Below are positions 7,732 to 15,775 of a stretch of 37,871 nucleotides of DNA, one piece after another. The DNA is from a candidate division KSB1 bacterium (GTDB taxonomy: Bacteria; Zhuqueibacterota; Zhuqueibacteria; Oleimicrobiales; Geothermoviventaceae). The notes beneath the pieces are model-generated. The model was not told the origin of the DNA. It was given only the letters and a program-made list of their open reading frames with translations, and did no database searches. Position 1 is the stretch's first letter. Every line of letters begins with the position of its first letter. The DNA lies in NCBI GenBank assembly GCA_034506315.1, contig JAPDPT010000032.1:1-37871 (forward strand), given 5' to 3'. The translations under genes were made by a program, and so were the position numbers.

Positions 7732-8745
7732 ATGAATCGTGCAAGCGAAAAGCCGTACGACTTTGTCCCCTTTTCTACTCGACCACCCCATAGGGAGGGT
7801 CCGGGGCCTGGGCACGCCATATGCGAACCGGGGAAGCTAACCGGCGTCCTCCAGTACCGGCTCCGTACCCGCTCGGCTGTTCAGGTTGCGAGCGGCTTGC
7901 CCGAACTACTCAACCAGGGCGGCAGGCGAGAGGTACTCTGGCAGGACACCCGTATCCGGAAAGCAGGGAAAACCCACCACATCGTGCCGGGCTCTTCTCT
8001 GAAGGGTGCCGTGCGTGGCATCGCCGAGGCCATCTCCAACAGCTGCGTTTCGACCTTCGGCAAGAAGACGCGCGGCCGGATCCCCGCCCACGTCTCTCGT
8101 TGCTCGCAGGTCAATGATCTGTGTCCCGCCTGTCGGCTTTTCGGGATGACCGGCGGCAAGCGCAGCAGTCTCCAGGGCCGAGTGGCCTTTGACGATGCCG
8201 TATTGGATTCGCAAGGGGGCAAGCTTGTGATCGTTTCGACCCCGATCCTGTGGGAGCCCGCCCGCAGGGGCCTTACGGCCATCTATCTCCAGCGCGGCCA
8301 GGCCAAGGGGCGCAAGTTCTATTTCCACGCCCAGAGGGCGAAGGGCGATGACCGGCGCGTAGCCATAGCGGCGGGATCAGTCTTATCGGGCGGTCTCAGG
8401 TTCTGGAATCTGGATCCCGCAGAACTGGGTCTGGTCCTTGCCGCGCTCGGATTGGCAAGACGCTATCGCTTCCCGATCAAAGTCGGAGGGGGCAAGCCCA
8501 TTGGCATGGGCTCCGTCGAGGTTGAACCTGTAGAACTGCACCTTTTCGGGAGCGTGGCTTCTGCCGGCCGACTGGGTGCGCAGGTCGAGGTGGTGCAGGG
8601 TGAGGAGCTCCTTCGGCGCATCGACCTGCTAACCGAGCAGGCCATAAGGAGCCGTCTGGTCGACCAAGGGGCTCTGGAGAAGGTCGCGGAGATTCTGGAC
8701 GGGCGCGGTCTTTCGGAGCGGCAGGCGCCAGACGGCGCGTACTAA
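7732..8745 (+). CDS. Cas7-group RAMP protein, fourth, divergent (all1473-like position)
   Basis: This 337-residue RAMP protein has the signature GSSLKGAVRG at 87-96, Cys pairs around CPACRLFG, and a glycine loop GGGKPIGMGSV in the C-terminal half. WQDTRIRKAG places D72 at or near the catalytic Asp. It is longer than the other three Cas7 proteins, with a proline-rich N-terminal extension (about 40 residues) and a helical C-terminal extension of about 70 residues. In described III-D loci a divergent Cas7-like gene often closes the effector set, and this one fits. GAGGCGAGGAAGCG precedes the ATG, 12 nt after the preceding stop. Confidence 0.82.
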   Translation: MNRASEKPYDFVPFSTRPPHREGPGPGHAICEPGKLTGVLQYRLRTRSAVQVASGLPELLNQGGRREVLWQDTRIRKAGKTHHIVPGSSLKGAVRGIAEAISNSCVSTFGKKTRGRIPAHVSRCSQVNDLCPACRLFGMTGGKRSSLQGRVAFDDAVLDSQGGKLVIVSTPILWEPARRGLTAIYLQRGQAKGRKFYFHAQRAKGDDRRVAIAAGSVLSGGLRFWNLDPAELGLVLAALGLARRYRFPIKVGGGKPIGMGSVEVEPVELHLFGSVASAGRLGAQVEVVQGEELLRRIDLLTEQAIRSRLVDQGALEKVAEILDGRGLSERQAPDGAY

Positions 8746-8801
8746 GAGATCGGTTGCGGTAGGTGGCAAGAGCGGGTCTCTTCGGGCAGGTGAGGCGAGC
8801 G

Positions 8802-9113
8802 ATGGCCAATTGGGAACGAATTCTGGATGCCGCGGAGCAGCTGGCCAGGCAGCTGCGCGGGCGCGACATTGATTATAACGAGGCCAAGAAGGCACTGGAC
8901 TTCTACCTTGCCAATGGGTGCGATGACCGGGTTATGCAGGACTACCTGAACCTCATGGCCACGCAGCCGCCGGCCCGGAGTAAGCAGACGCGCCGTTACT
9001 ACCAGGCACTGCGAGACGTGTGGTCCCAATGGCAACCTGGCCTACAGGGGATCGATAAGGCGCGCGCAGCCGGGTGGGCTCTGCGGATGGCCACCGAAAA
9101 AAGAGGAGGGTGA
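8802..9113 (+). CDS. small helical protein of unknown function in the III-D operon
   Basis: This 103-residue, all-helical protein is rich in Arg, Ala and Gln, with RSKQTRRYYQALRDVW in the middle and DKARAAGWALRMA near the end. I do not recognise a named family. Size and helicity recall Cas11-type small subunits, so it could be a second small subunit, an RNA-binding helper or a partner of the next gene. ATG 8802 is preferred because AGGTGAGG lies about 7 nt upstream; the frame is open back to a GTG at 8763. It lies 56 nt after the fourth cas7 and 4 nt before the next gene, so it belongs to the operon. Confidence 0.65.
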   Translation: MANWERILDAAEQLARQLRGRDIDYNEAKKALDFYLANGCDDRVMQDYLNLMATQPPARSKQTRRYYQALRDVWSQWQPGLQGIDKARAAGWALRMATEKRGG

Positions 9114-9117
9114 GGCG

Positions 9118-10482
9118 TTGCACGGGGGCGTTGACCGCGCCCTACCCATCGAGATCTTTGGCCCGCGCGCCCTCGTCGAGTGGCTGGTTGAAACGGGTCA
9201 GGGGCTATCGGACGAGACGCGAGCGGCCCTGCGTCTCTTGGCCGAGGATTGTGGTGCCGGGGAAGGGGCCCAAACGCACGAGAAGCTGCTGGATTCTCTC
9301 ATTTACCACTGCCAACGCGACTTGTTGCTCCTGGCCCTCTCGCCCAACGACTTCGCATCCTTTATTGAGCATTGCCTTGCCGACGCTGGGCTGGGGCGGC
9401 GGGTCCTCGGGCTCGATGACCTGGACATTTCGGCTCACGCCCTTCGCCTCAAGCTGCTAAAATACTATCGCTGGCTCCAGGCCCCCGTAAGTGGTCCCCG
9501 GAGCCTCTTGCGGAGCGCGCACAAGGAGTTTGTGCAGGCCGACGAGCTGTTAAGAAGAACCTCCCCTGTCGCCCGGACGGCCGCCGCCGAAGCGGACCTG
9601 GTGGCCGTGCATGGCCATCTGGACCGCGGCCTGCAACTGGCCGAGGCTGTACTCGATGAGCTGATGGTATTGAGCACCGCGCTCCTGCAAGCAGTGTCCC
9701 GGCACTCTCCTCCACGACTTGAGAAAGAGTGGGCACGCTACGGCATGCTGGAAAAGATGCTCGCGCTCGGTTGGCCAGAGGAGGAAGCAAAGACGGCCCC
9801 AACAGGGCGAAGGTCCATGAGCTTTCTCAACCCTCTTCTGGAGATGGCCGCGGATGAGCTTTCCAAGACTTCCATGGCTGCTTCCAGGGCAGTAAGGAAG
9901 CTCGTGCGAGGCTTGAGGGTCGCCGTCGATGCCGATGGCCAGGTTAACCCTGCACGCAGCGGAGAGATTTTCCGGGGTTTCGATGCAGTTCGTGAGGCGC
10001 GAAACAAATCGCGGCACACTCATCACTGGGCCGCTTCGGAGGAACGGGTGCCTAAGGAGTACGGCGAGGCGATTCGCGACGCAGTCAAGTCCCTGGAGGA
10101 TCTCACTAACTTGGATCATTGGCCTCTCGCCGTCCAAGTCGTACAGGTATGTGTTGGCGCCGAAGGGCAATACATCGTTAGGGTGCTGACGGAGGACCGG
10201 GAACGGCTGGACTTTCTATACCCGACAGCAGGATTCTTGTCTTCTCTGGTGCGCACGCCAGGGACCGAAAACAGTCAAGAGGCGCGTGGCGAGGTGGAGC
10301 GTTTGGCCGGAGGGTACTTTTTCGCGTTGCCAGATCCCAGACGGACCCCTGATCAGGGTCCGCTCGGCCCATTGCTCCTGGCAATCCCTAAGAAGCCCCT
10401 ATGCGAGGACATTCCTCTCAGGCGGGTGCAGCGCGTTGACCTGGAGGTGGAGCCGGACGAACGGCCCTTCGTGCCAGCGTGA
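9118..10482 (+). CDS. HEPN-motif candidate ribonuclease at the end of the III-D operon
   Basis: This 454-residue protein is not recognised as a named Cas ancillary family. Residues 1-290 are predominantly helical (LLLLALSPNDFASFIEHCL, LQLAEAVLDELMVLSTALLQ). Residues 291-303 read VREARNKSRHTHH: R295-N296-x3-H300 is the RX4-6H signature of HEPN ribonucleases, with the polar Asn after Arg that the active site prefers. The last 130 residues look like mixed beta strands (VQVVQVCVGAEGQYIVRVL). There is no Rossmann-like CARF motif, so direct cyclic-oligoadenylate sensing is not evident. The start is a TTG, 4 nt after the preceding stop, behind a strong GAGGAGGGTGAGG. As last gene of the operon it is a candidate effector or toxin tied to CRISPR immunity. 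Confidence 0.62.
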   Translation: MHGGVDRALPIEIFGPRALVEWLVETGQGLSDETRAALRLLAEDCGAGEGAQTHEKLLDSLIYHCQRDLLLLALSPNDFASFIEHCLADAGLGRRVLGLDDLDISAHALRLKLLKYYRWLQAPVSGPRSLLRSAHKEFVQADELLRRTSPVARTAAAEADLVAVHGHLDRGLQLAEAVLDELMVLSTALLQAVSRHSPPRLEKEWARYGMLEKMLALGWPEEEAKTAPTGRRSMSFLNPLLEMAADELSKTSMAASRAVRKLVRGLRVAVDADGQVNPARSGEIFRGFDAVREARNKSRHTHHWAASEERVPKEYGEAIRDAVKSLEDLTNLDHWPLAVQVVQVCVGAEGQYIVRVLTEDRERLDFLYPTAGFLSSLVRTPGTENSQEARGEVERLAGGYFFALPDPRRTPDQGPLGPLLLAIPKKPLCEDIPLRRVQRVDLEVEPDERPFVPA

Positions 10483-10840
10483 GGGCGGGATGGGAAGCTG
10501 GTTCCGGGTCATGGTTCCTCTGCTCGGCGACAGCGGCGCGGGCCTGAAGCGTAACGTGCGGTTTTGAGGCGCGGGGCAAGCTCGCAACCGGGGGAGGCTC
10601 AGTTTGACGGGTACTGAGAGCTCGTATTCGAGCTCCTCGATCGCGCCCAGCTCCGTGTAGTCTGGAGGGAGATCCCACCGAAAAGGGGTAAGAGCCTTCC
10701 GACAATGCCAGTGCGGCGGCTGTGCCCCAACTTCAAGTCTTGAAGAACAGCCCAATAAAGGAAAAACTCCGAAACGGTCTCCGGAACAGGAGTTCCTCGT
10801 TCCAGTTCACGCGAATTCCTGCGGCCCTTTGACTCGTGCC
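10483..10840. other. gap after the cas operon
   Basis: No gene with supporting signals is seen. A - strand open frame (about 10755 down to 10560) contains a protein-like stretch, DYTELGAIEELEYELSVPVK, but has no recognisable family and no start signal. I see no hairpin plus T-run terminator for the cas operon here. Confidence 0.4.
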
Positions 10841-11399
10841 CGAAATGCGTGGCGGAGCCTTGCGACGCGGGCGATGGTCGCCAAGAGATTCCCTCGCCGG
10901 TCCTCCCGGAGAGGCCGCGCTCTGCCCCTGTGCGTGCACAGGGACCGTGGACCATTGTCAGCGTAACTTCTCTCGGCGGCATCATCTCTCTCCCCGTACC
11001 AGCGACGGTACTCCGCCCCCAAATGTGCGCTGGAAGCCCTCACGGCAGCGCTGCGGGTGGAAGCGCGGCCTTTCGGGCTTCGGGTTGTGTCCGTGCAACT
11101 CGGGGGGCACGAGAACCAGCTTTAGGGGGCATCGCATCCGGGTCGGGGCCTCGCTCGACTCGCCCTAACCGCCGTATGTCGATCGGGTGCACCGAGTGGA
11201 GACGGACGAACGCGGCGGCCGCTGGCCCGAATCAGTGGCCCCGGTTGTCAAGCGGGTCCTGCGGGACCGCAATTCCAAGCTGCGGTACCGTAGGGGCCCA
11301 CCTTGTCGGGGGCCGGCGGCGGCTCTGAAAGGGCCGGTACCGGCGAGTACAGTCGAGCGGAGCCTTCGTCAAGATCGCGCGCTGCAGGGACGGGGGTGA
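10841..11399 (+). pseudogene. decayed short-chain dehydrogenase/reductase (SDR) gene
   Basis: Three consecutive + frames each carry a piece of a classical SDR in the right order and spacing. The frame at 10951 gives TIVSVTSLGGIISLPVP, the strand with the catalytic Ser. The frame at 11009 gives YSAPKCALEALTAALR and PFGLRVVSVQLGG, containing the YxxxK motif, then a stop at 11123. The frame at 11226 gives PESVAPVVKRVLRDRNSKLR, the usual C-terminal helix region. The Ser-to-Tyr distance is about 13 residues and YxxxK to the C-terminal block about 72 residues, both normal for the family. At least two frameshifts separate the pieces. The N-terminal nucleotide-binding TGxxxGIG region is not found upstream, so the gene is also truncated. 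The left boundary is uncertain. Confidence 0.72.
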
Positions 11400-12393
11400 A
11401 GGATCGGGTCTGGGCGCCGTTCCAATTCCCCCGCCTTCTCTTCTGACCCAGGAGAGACCAAGGGTACACGCCCGTGGCCTCAGGCCGCCGGGCGAGGGAC
11501 TCCCTCTGCCTCAAGCTCCAAAGGCGCCTCCCCCTTGAAGTGACCTGCTCTTGCCAGGCGAGTTTAGAGGGCGCCCGTCCAGGGAGGCACGGGCGGGGTG
11601 CGCGGATCGACGACCCCCACGCGGCTCGAGTCGGCGGGCGGGGCAGGGGCAGACAGGATCGCGCGAGGTCCTTGACCCAGCGGGGGTATCCGCGCAGGTC
11701 TCTGCGGAGACAAAGCAGAGGACTGAGAGCCGATGTTCCCCCGTGGCAACGCGGTTCATCGAGGTACTGGGGGTGAACGGCCGTGGAGCCGCCGCGTCCG
11801 CGACAGAGATTGCTGGCCAGCCAGGGGACCGATGAATTTGCTGCGGAAACCAGAAGGAGTCGCTTAAATTAGCGCAGGCGGACGGGGACGAAGGCGCGCT
11901 CCGATCGCAGGGCGAGGAGTCCCGCAGCCTAAGGCGCGGTGGAACGTGGCTTGGGCGATCGGCATGAGGCCTTGAACACCTAACCCAGGCCCTGTACAAG
12001 GGCAGGGAGTGGCCTGGTATGGTCGGCCGAGTCGCCTTGAGGCCCGAGCCCCTTTGCAAGGGGTTGTCTGGGTCGGGAGGGCAGTTTGCACGCGTGAGGA
12101 TTGCAAATCGGCAAGGCGACTATCCTCCCTTTGGGCTGCGCTGCGCGGCCACGTCGCGATCCGTTTCCCTGGGACCCACAGTTCAGAGGAAGGCGCTTGT
12201 CGGTGATCCCGGGGGTGATCGCAACCGGCAGCGGGTAGAGTATGTGTGCTTCTAACCTGGGGTAAAGATCCTGGAAAGGGGACGACCGCTTTTCCCTTCG
12301 ACGTCCGTCGGGGAGGAGGCTGGTCAGACTTAAACGGAGCCGGTCGAATGCCTCATTATGCCGATCGGCGTTGGTCGCTACGGGGAGGAGACT
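11400..12393. other. non-coding or decayed stretch of about 1 kb
   Basis: No gene with a convincing start, codon pattern or family is seen on either strand. Around 12076-12160 a + frame reads FARVRIANR and FGLRCA, faintly like the end of formylglycine-generating-enzyme (SUMF1-type) domains; this is too little to call. With the broken SDR next to it, the stretch looks like decaying former coding DNA. No direct repeats or IS ends are seen. Confidence 0.45.
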
Positions 12394-12774
12394 ATGCTCA
12401 GGGCAAGCTCATGGGTTGAGGGACAGAGCGGTCCTATTCGGGTCGACTGGATGCTGATGTGCTTCCTGATCGCCAATCTGGTCTTCAATGTGGCCGCCAA
12501 CGTGAGCTTCAAGCTGTCGGCGTTGGGGCCGGATTGGCGGGCTTTTCTGAAGTGGCAGGTCGTAGGCAACTTGTGTGGGTTCGCGACGGTCTTGAGCTTT
12601 ACGGCCATGCTCCGAAGTCTGCCTCTGAGCGTCGCGTACCCGGTCACAACCGGTCTTGCGGTGATCGGCGTGCAGCTGGTGGCTGCTGGGCTGGTCTTCC
12701 AGGAGGCCATCCCGGCCCGCCGCTGGTACGGAAGTGTCCTGGTGATCATGGGCATTCTGATGATCGGCGGATGA
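12394..12774 (+). CDS. SMR/DMT-type four-helix membrane protein lacking the EmrE glutamate
   Basis: This 126-residue protein has four predicted membrane helices (about residues 19-42, 52-72, 77-98 and 105-125) in the arrangement of the small multidrug resistance family. It carries the family-like segment LPLSVAYPVTTGLAVIGVQ in helix 3. In helix 1 the residue eight before the conserved Lys, where EmrE has the proton-coupling Glu14, is Asn. That substitution also marks the ArnE/ArnF-like undecaprenyl-linked sugar flippase branch rather than drug exporters, so a lipid or polyprenyl-linked substrate is possible. ATG 12394 follows GGGGAGGAG. It lies about 120 nt before the YkoP-like gene and may be cotranscribed with it. 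Confidence 0.75.
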   Translation: MLRASSWVEGQSGPIRVDWMLMCFLIANLVFNVAANVSFKLSALGPDWRAFLKWQVVGNLCGFATVLSFTAMLRSLPLSVAYPVTTGLAVIGVQLVAAGLVFQEAIPARRWYGSVLVIMGILMIGG

Positions 12775-12896
12775 TAGGTCCGTTGCAGGGGGGCGGGGCC
12801 GCCGATTGGCAGCGGCCGCTCCTGAAAGGCAACTGCCAGCTACCCGCTTGACGGGCTCAAGCACGCGGACGCCGCTGCCGTCAGGCTGGAGGCGAG

Positions 12897-13577
12897 GTGA
12901 CGAGGAGGGAGCGTGTGCACTCCATTGTGCGTCGGCTTGTGCTGTTCTTAGACTCGCTTATCCGAAGGGCGACAGGTCTGTCGGAGCTGTGTCCGGAGAA
13001 AGATTGTCTCTTCCGGGTGCGACTTGTGGTTTGGCCTCGCGAGGTGCGTCTTAGGGGAGGACAGATCATCCCCAAGGGGGCGACGGTCCTCGACCTGCAT
13101 CTTTGGAACGAGCATCTCCCACCTCTTCCGCCCGGCGGTCCTGACCTGGCGTGGGCCGCACGCGGCTGGCGAATGCTGCGTTTCTCGCTCGGCGTCTTAG
13201 CGGCCAAAATGGCCGGTGATCCAGAGTATCGTCGCGCACGTGCCGTCGTCGGGGTACTGTCGTTGCCCGTTCTCAATGGGATGGTCGGTGGGGAGCGTCT
13301 GCTACGCGGTCTCGGTTTCGAGCTGCTTCCACGTCAGGCTCGACTCGGCCGCTTCGGTGTGTTCTGGGAGAACCTGTACGCTGGGTGGGTCCTGTGGGCG
13401 TACAATCCTCGCCGATTCGAGAAGTATCGGGGCCGACTCAAGAGATTGGAAGCATGGGCATTGGTCGAAGATCTGGTGGCTCGATACGGAGGGGCTCGTA
13501 TCCCTTCGCCCCAAGGCAGACCGGTAGCCAGAAGATCCCGCGATTCGTCCATCGATCGGGGCGGGGCCAATATCTGA
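12897..13577 (+). CDS. YkoP-like domain protein
   Basis: This protein of about 226 residues resembles the YkoP-like domain, whose typical run LHLWNEHLPPLPPGGPDLAW is present near residues 67-86, followed by a basic helix. YkoP-type domains are found alone or near membrane and cell-envelope genes; their biochemical role is unknown. The last 30 residues (after RYGGARIPS) are Arg/Ser-rich and may be unstructured. Two GTG starts are possible: 12897 behind GGAGG, or 12915 behind GAGGAGGGAG. Its placement after a flippase-like SMR protein suggests a shared envelope function, which is inference. Confidence 0.6.
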   Translation: MTRRERVHSIVRRLVLFLDSLIRRATGLSELCPEKDCLFRVRLVVWPREVRLRGGQIIPKGATVLDLHLWNEHLPPLPPGGPDLAWAARGWRMLRFSLGVLAAKMAGDPEYRRARAVVGVLSLPVLNGMVGGERLLRGLGFELLPRQARLGRFGVFWENLYAGWVLWAYNPRRFEKYRGRLKRLEAWALVEDLVARYGGARIPSPQGRPVARRSRDSSIDRGGANI

Positions 13578-14251
13578 GCCGTTGAGATCGGCGGGGCGCC
13601 GAAACCGTCCCTGCGGGTTTACGGTCGCCCAGGCGTTCCCCCTGCGGCGGGTTCTAAGTGAAATGCCGGACAACCAGAGGATCTCCAGGCCTCAGCGAAG
13701 AGGTGCTCCTCCTGCAAAGCTAAGGGGGGCGGTGGGCGCCAATCGGTGCGCAGAGTAACGGTGAGGATCATTGCGTCCCAAAGGTCTGGGTATGGAAGAA
13801 GGTGCCTGCAGTGCTATTTCGGCCAGGGGATGTGCCGCTCGTTCCTTCGGGGGTCGGGATGATCGTCAGGCCGAGCTCCGACGCGTCTCCGCGGGCACGG
13901 TTCAGGGTCGGTGCTCGCCTTGGGAGGCCCTTCCGTCGTCTGGCCCTTAGTAAGCTTGGCGAAGGGTCCCTGTAGGCGGGGATGCGCGCTGCGGGGGATC
14001 CACTGCTCACACTCTGGTCGCTCCCTGGCATAGCCAAGAGGCGCGGGATGCCGCTTGGTTCCTGCGTTCGGGTCAATTTTCTCTCCGCGGAGGGGAGAAA
14101 AGCGTGCAGGGCCTGACTCCCGTTCTCCAACTCCCGCGGAGCTTTCGTGCGTCGCGAGCCTTCGCGTTCCGTTGCGCGGAGCGTCTGCGCGTTGGTCTCT
14201 CCCTTCCCCGTGGCCAGAGCGCAGGGGTTGGCCGCATGGTCGCCCAGTCCC
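13578..14251. other. gap of about 670 bp with no recognised gene
   Basis: No open frame here has both a start signal and a recognisable product. The only clear structure is the perfect hairpin at 14077-14101. The DNA may hold terminators for the converging YkoP-like (+) and isomerase-like (-) genes. Confidence 0.45.
14077..14101. repeat. 10-bp perfect inverted repeat (hairpin)
   Basis: TTTTCTCTCC (14077-14086) and GGGGAGAAAA (14092-14101) pair completely, with one G-T wobble, around a 5-nt loop. It lies between converging genes, about 150 bp past the end of the - strand isomerase-like gene and 500 bp past the + strand YkoP-like gene. The T/A tracts sit inside the stem rather than after it, so it is not a textbook terminator. 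A bidirectional transcription stop is the simplest guess. Confidence 0.5.
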
Positions 14252-15775
14252 CTAAGCCAGGACCTGCACGTCGATTCCTACTTTGCGTGCCGCGTACTGC
14301 ATTTCTTTGCGGTAGTCTCCGTAGGCCAGCATGCAGTGGAAACCGCGCAGGCTGTGCAGGACCTCTTGCGTGTCGGCGTGGAGGCTGACTTCGACCTGCG
14401 CCCGGCAGGTGTCGAGCCACGGCGTGTCCAGGATGCTTCCGGTGGCGACCAGCCAGTGGCGGGCCTCGAAATCCGGCTTCACGATCGTCATCTCCTGGCC
14501 GCGGCGAAAGAGGACGTGCGTGGCGGCACCGTGGTCGGACTCGTAATGGGTGACCAATTCCACAGGCTCCAGGTAATAGCCGTCCATGCGCCGTGGAGCG
14601 GTGCAATGGGCGAAGAGCATTTTGCCCGCGGCGGGCAACGTAGGGTTGCAGAAGTAGGTCGGCTTGCCGGAGATGAAGTGAAGAAGCATGCCGGCGGGAA
14701 TGACCACGAAATCGCCCTCACAGTAGGCCATGAAGCCGTCGTCGTTGAGGAGGGTGAGGGTTAGACAAGGCATGATCCCAGCGTAGCTGTTCATACAGTC
14801 GCGGGTGGTGACGGCCCAGGCCCCGTTCTGATCCATCAGCTGTTTGAACAGGTTCTTCAGCAGGAAGCATTCGGCTACCGCTTCTCGGGTTACCCGAAGA
14901 GTGACGCTTTCGCCTGAGATGTACGCATCCGCTTCTTTCCCGCAGCGGGCGAGGAAGGTTCGGTCCTTGCGCGCCGCGCGGATCAGCTCCTCCATCTCTG
15001 GGATGGGGACGGTGATCATTTGCAGTTGAAAGCGCTCCCGGGCGCGCTGCGGGGCCTCAGGCGTTTCCCAGCCTCCGGGGCCGCCGACGCACACGATGCG
15101 GCTTCCCAGCACGTTCTTGAGTCCGAACAGGGCCCGCAGTCGCCACAGGAGCTCGTCCTGATCGTCCACGACCACATCTTCCAGGCTCACCTTGGGATGC
15201 TGGACCCGATCGGTATGGGCGCGTAGGAACCGCGAGTCCGCGATCTCGTGCCACAAGTAGTAAGGCCCCGACTTGTACCGGACGAAGACGATGGCCCATC
15301 TTCCCGTCTCGCACGCCGCATTCAATTCTGGGATCCAGCCCCCAGCCGCGTACACGAGGGTGACATCGGCTGCGCTCGCCACCAGACGCTGAACCTGTTC
15401 TACCGAGGACATCCTAACCACGGGCTGGATAGCCATGCGAAAGTCAGCGCGCTGTGCCAAAGCCTCGAGCTCAGCGCGGATTCGGGTGGCCTCCTCTTCG
15501 GCGGCCTCCTCCGACTGGATGCTGCCCCAACTCCGCCAGCTCCTCCCTTCAACTCGACGGGGAACGCTGTAGACGAGGATAGGCTGCACCGTAAGAGGCT
15601 GTGCCCCACGCCGCATGTCGATGGGCCCCTCCTGCCCCGCGTTGCCCCGGCGCTGCCCCAGGCGAACCAAGGGCGAACCAGCCGCCACCGCCGCCATTAC
15701 GCCGCTCTTCAGCAATTCCCTCCTCGACAGTCCACCGCGATGATATTCCTCCTGCCCTCCCCTACGCGCTGACAT
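14252..15775 (-). CDS. Tat-exported protein resembling L-fucose/L-arabinose isomerases
   Basis: This 507-residue protein begins with a twin-arginine signal: LSRRELLKSG followed by a hydrophobic Ala/Val-rich segment (about residues 16-38). The remainder resembles the sugar-isomerase fold of the FucI/AraA-like superfamily (COG2407 type). It has an N-terminal half with Rossmann-like repeats (ADVTLVYAAGGW, ILGSRIVCVGGPGGW-like) and a C-terminal half with TTRDCMNSYAG, then LTLLNDDGFMAYCEGDF and a late HCTAPRRM, where such enzymes place metal ligands. Family members are normally cytoplasmic, so export is unusual. Substrate and activity cannot be read from sequence. The start is the only ATG consistent with a full Tat signal. 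The gene stands alone, over 500 bp from the MFS gene. Confidence 0.72.
   Translation of the reverse strand: MSARRGGQEEYHRGGLSRRELLKSGVMAAVAAGSPLVRLGQRRGNAGQEGPIDMRRGAQPLTVQPILVYSVPRRVEGRSWRSWGSIQSEEAAEEEATRIRAELEALAQRADFRMAIQPVVRMSSVEQVQRLVASAADVTLVYAAGGWIPELNAACETGRWAIVFVRYKSGPYYLWHEIADSRFLRAHTDRVQHPKVSLEDVVVDDQDELLWRLRALFGLKNVLGSRIVCVGGPGGWETPEAPQRARERFQLQMITVPIPEMEELIRAARKDRTFLARCGKEADAYISGESVTLRVTREAVAECFLLKNLFKQLMDQNGAWAVTTRDCMNSYAGIMPCLTLTLLNDDGFMAYCEGDFVVIPAGMLLHFISGKPTYFCNPTLPAAGKMLFAHCTAPRRMDGYYLEPVELVTHYESDHGAATHVLFRRGQEMTIVKPDFEARHWLVATGSILDTPWLDTCRAQVEVSLHADTQEVLHSLRGFHCMLAYGDYRKEMQYAARKVGIDVQVLA

Noticed and set aside
10560-10755. Protein-like - strand frame containing DYTELGAIEELEYELSVPVK
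   Set aside because: No start codon with a ribosome-binding site, no family match I can name, and it overlaps the 3' end of the HEPN candidate if extended.
12076-12160. Possible remnant of a formylglycine-generating-enzyme (SUMF1-type) domain
   Set aside because: Only two short runs (RVRIANR and FGLRCA) resemble the end of that domain, with no catalytic or structural core upstream; too little to distinguish from chance.
10483-12393. CRISPR array downstream of the cas operon
   Set aside because: Read through on both strands for repeated 25-40 nt units; none found.
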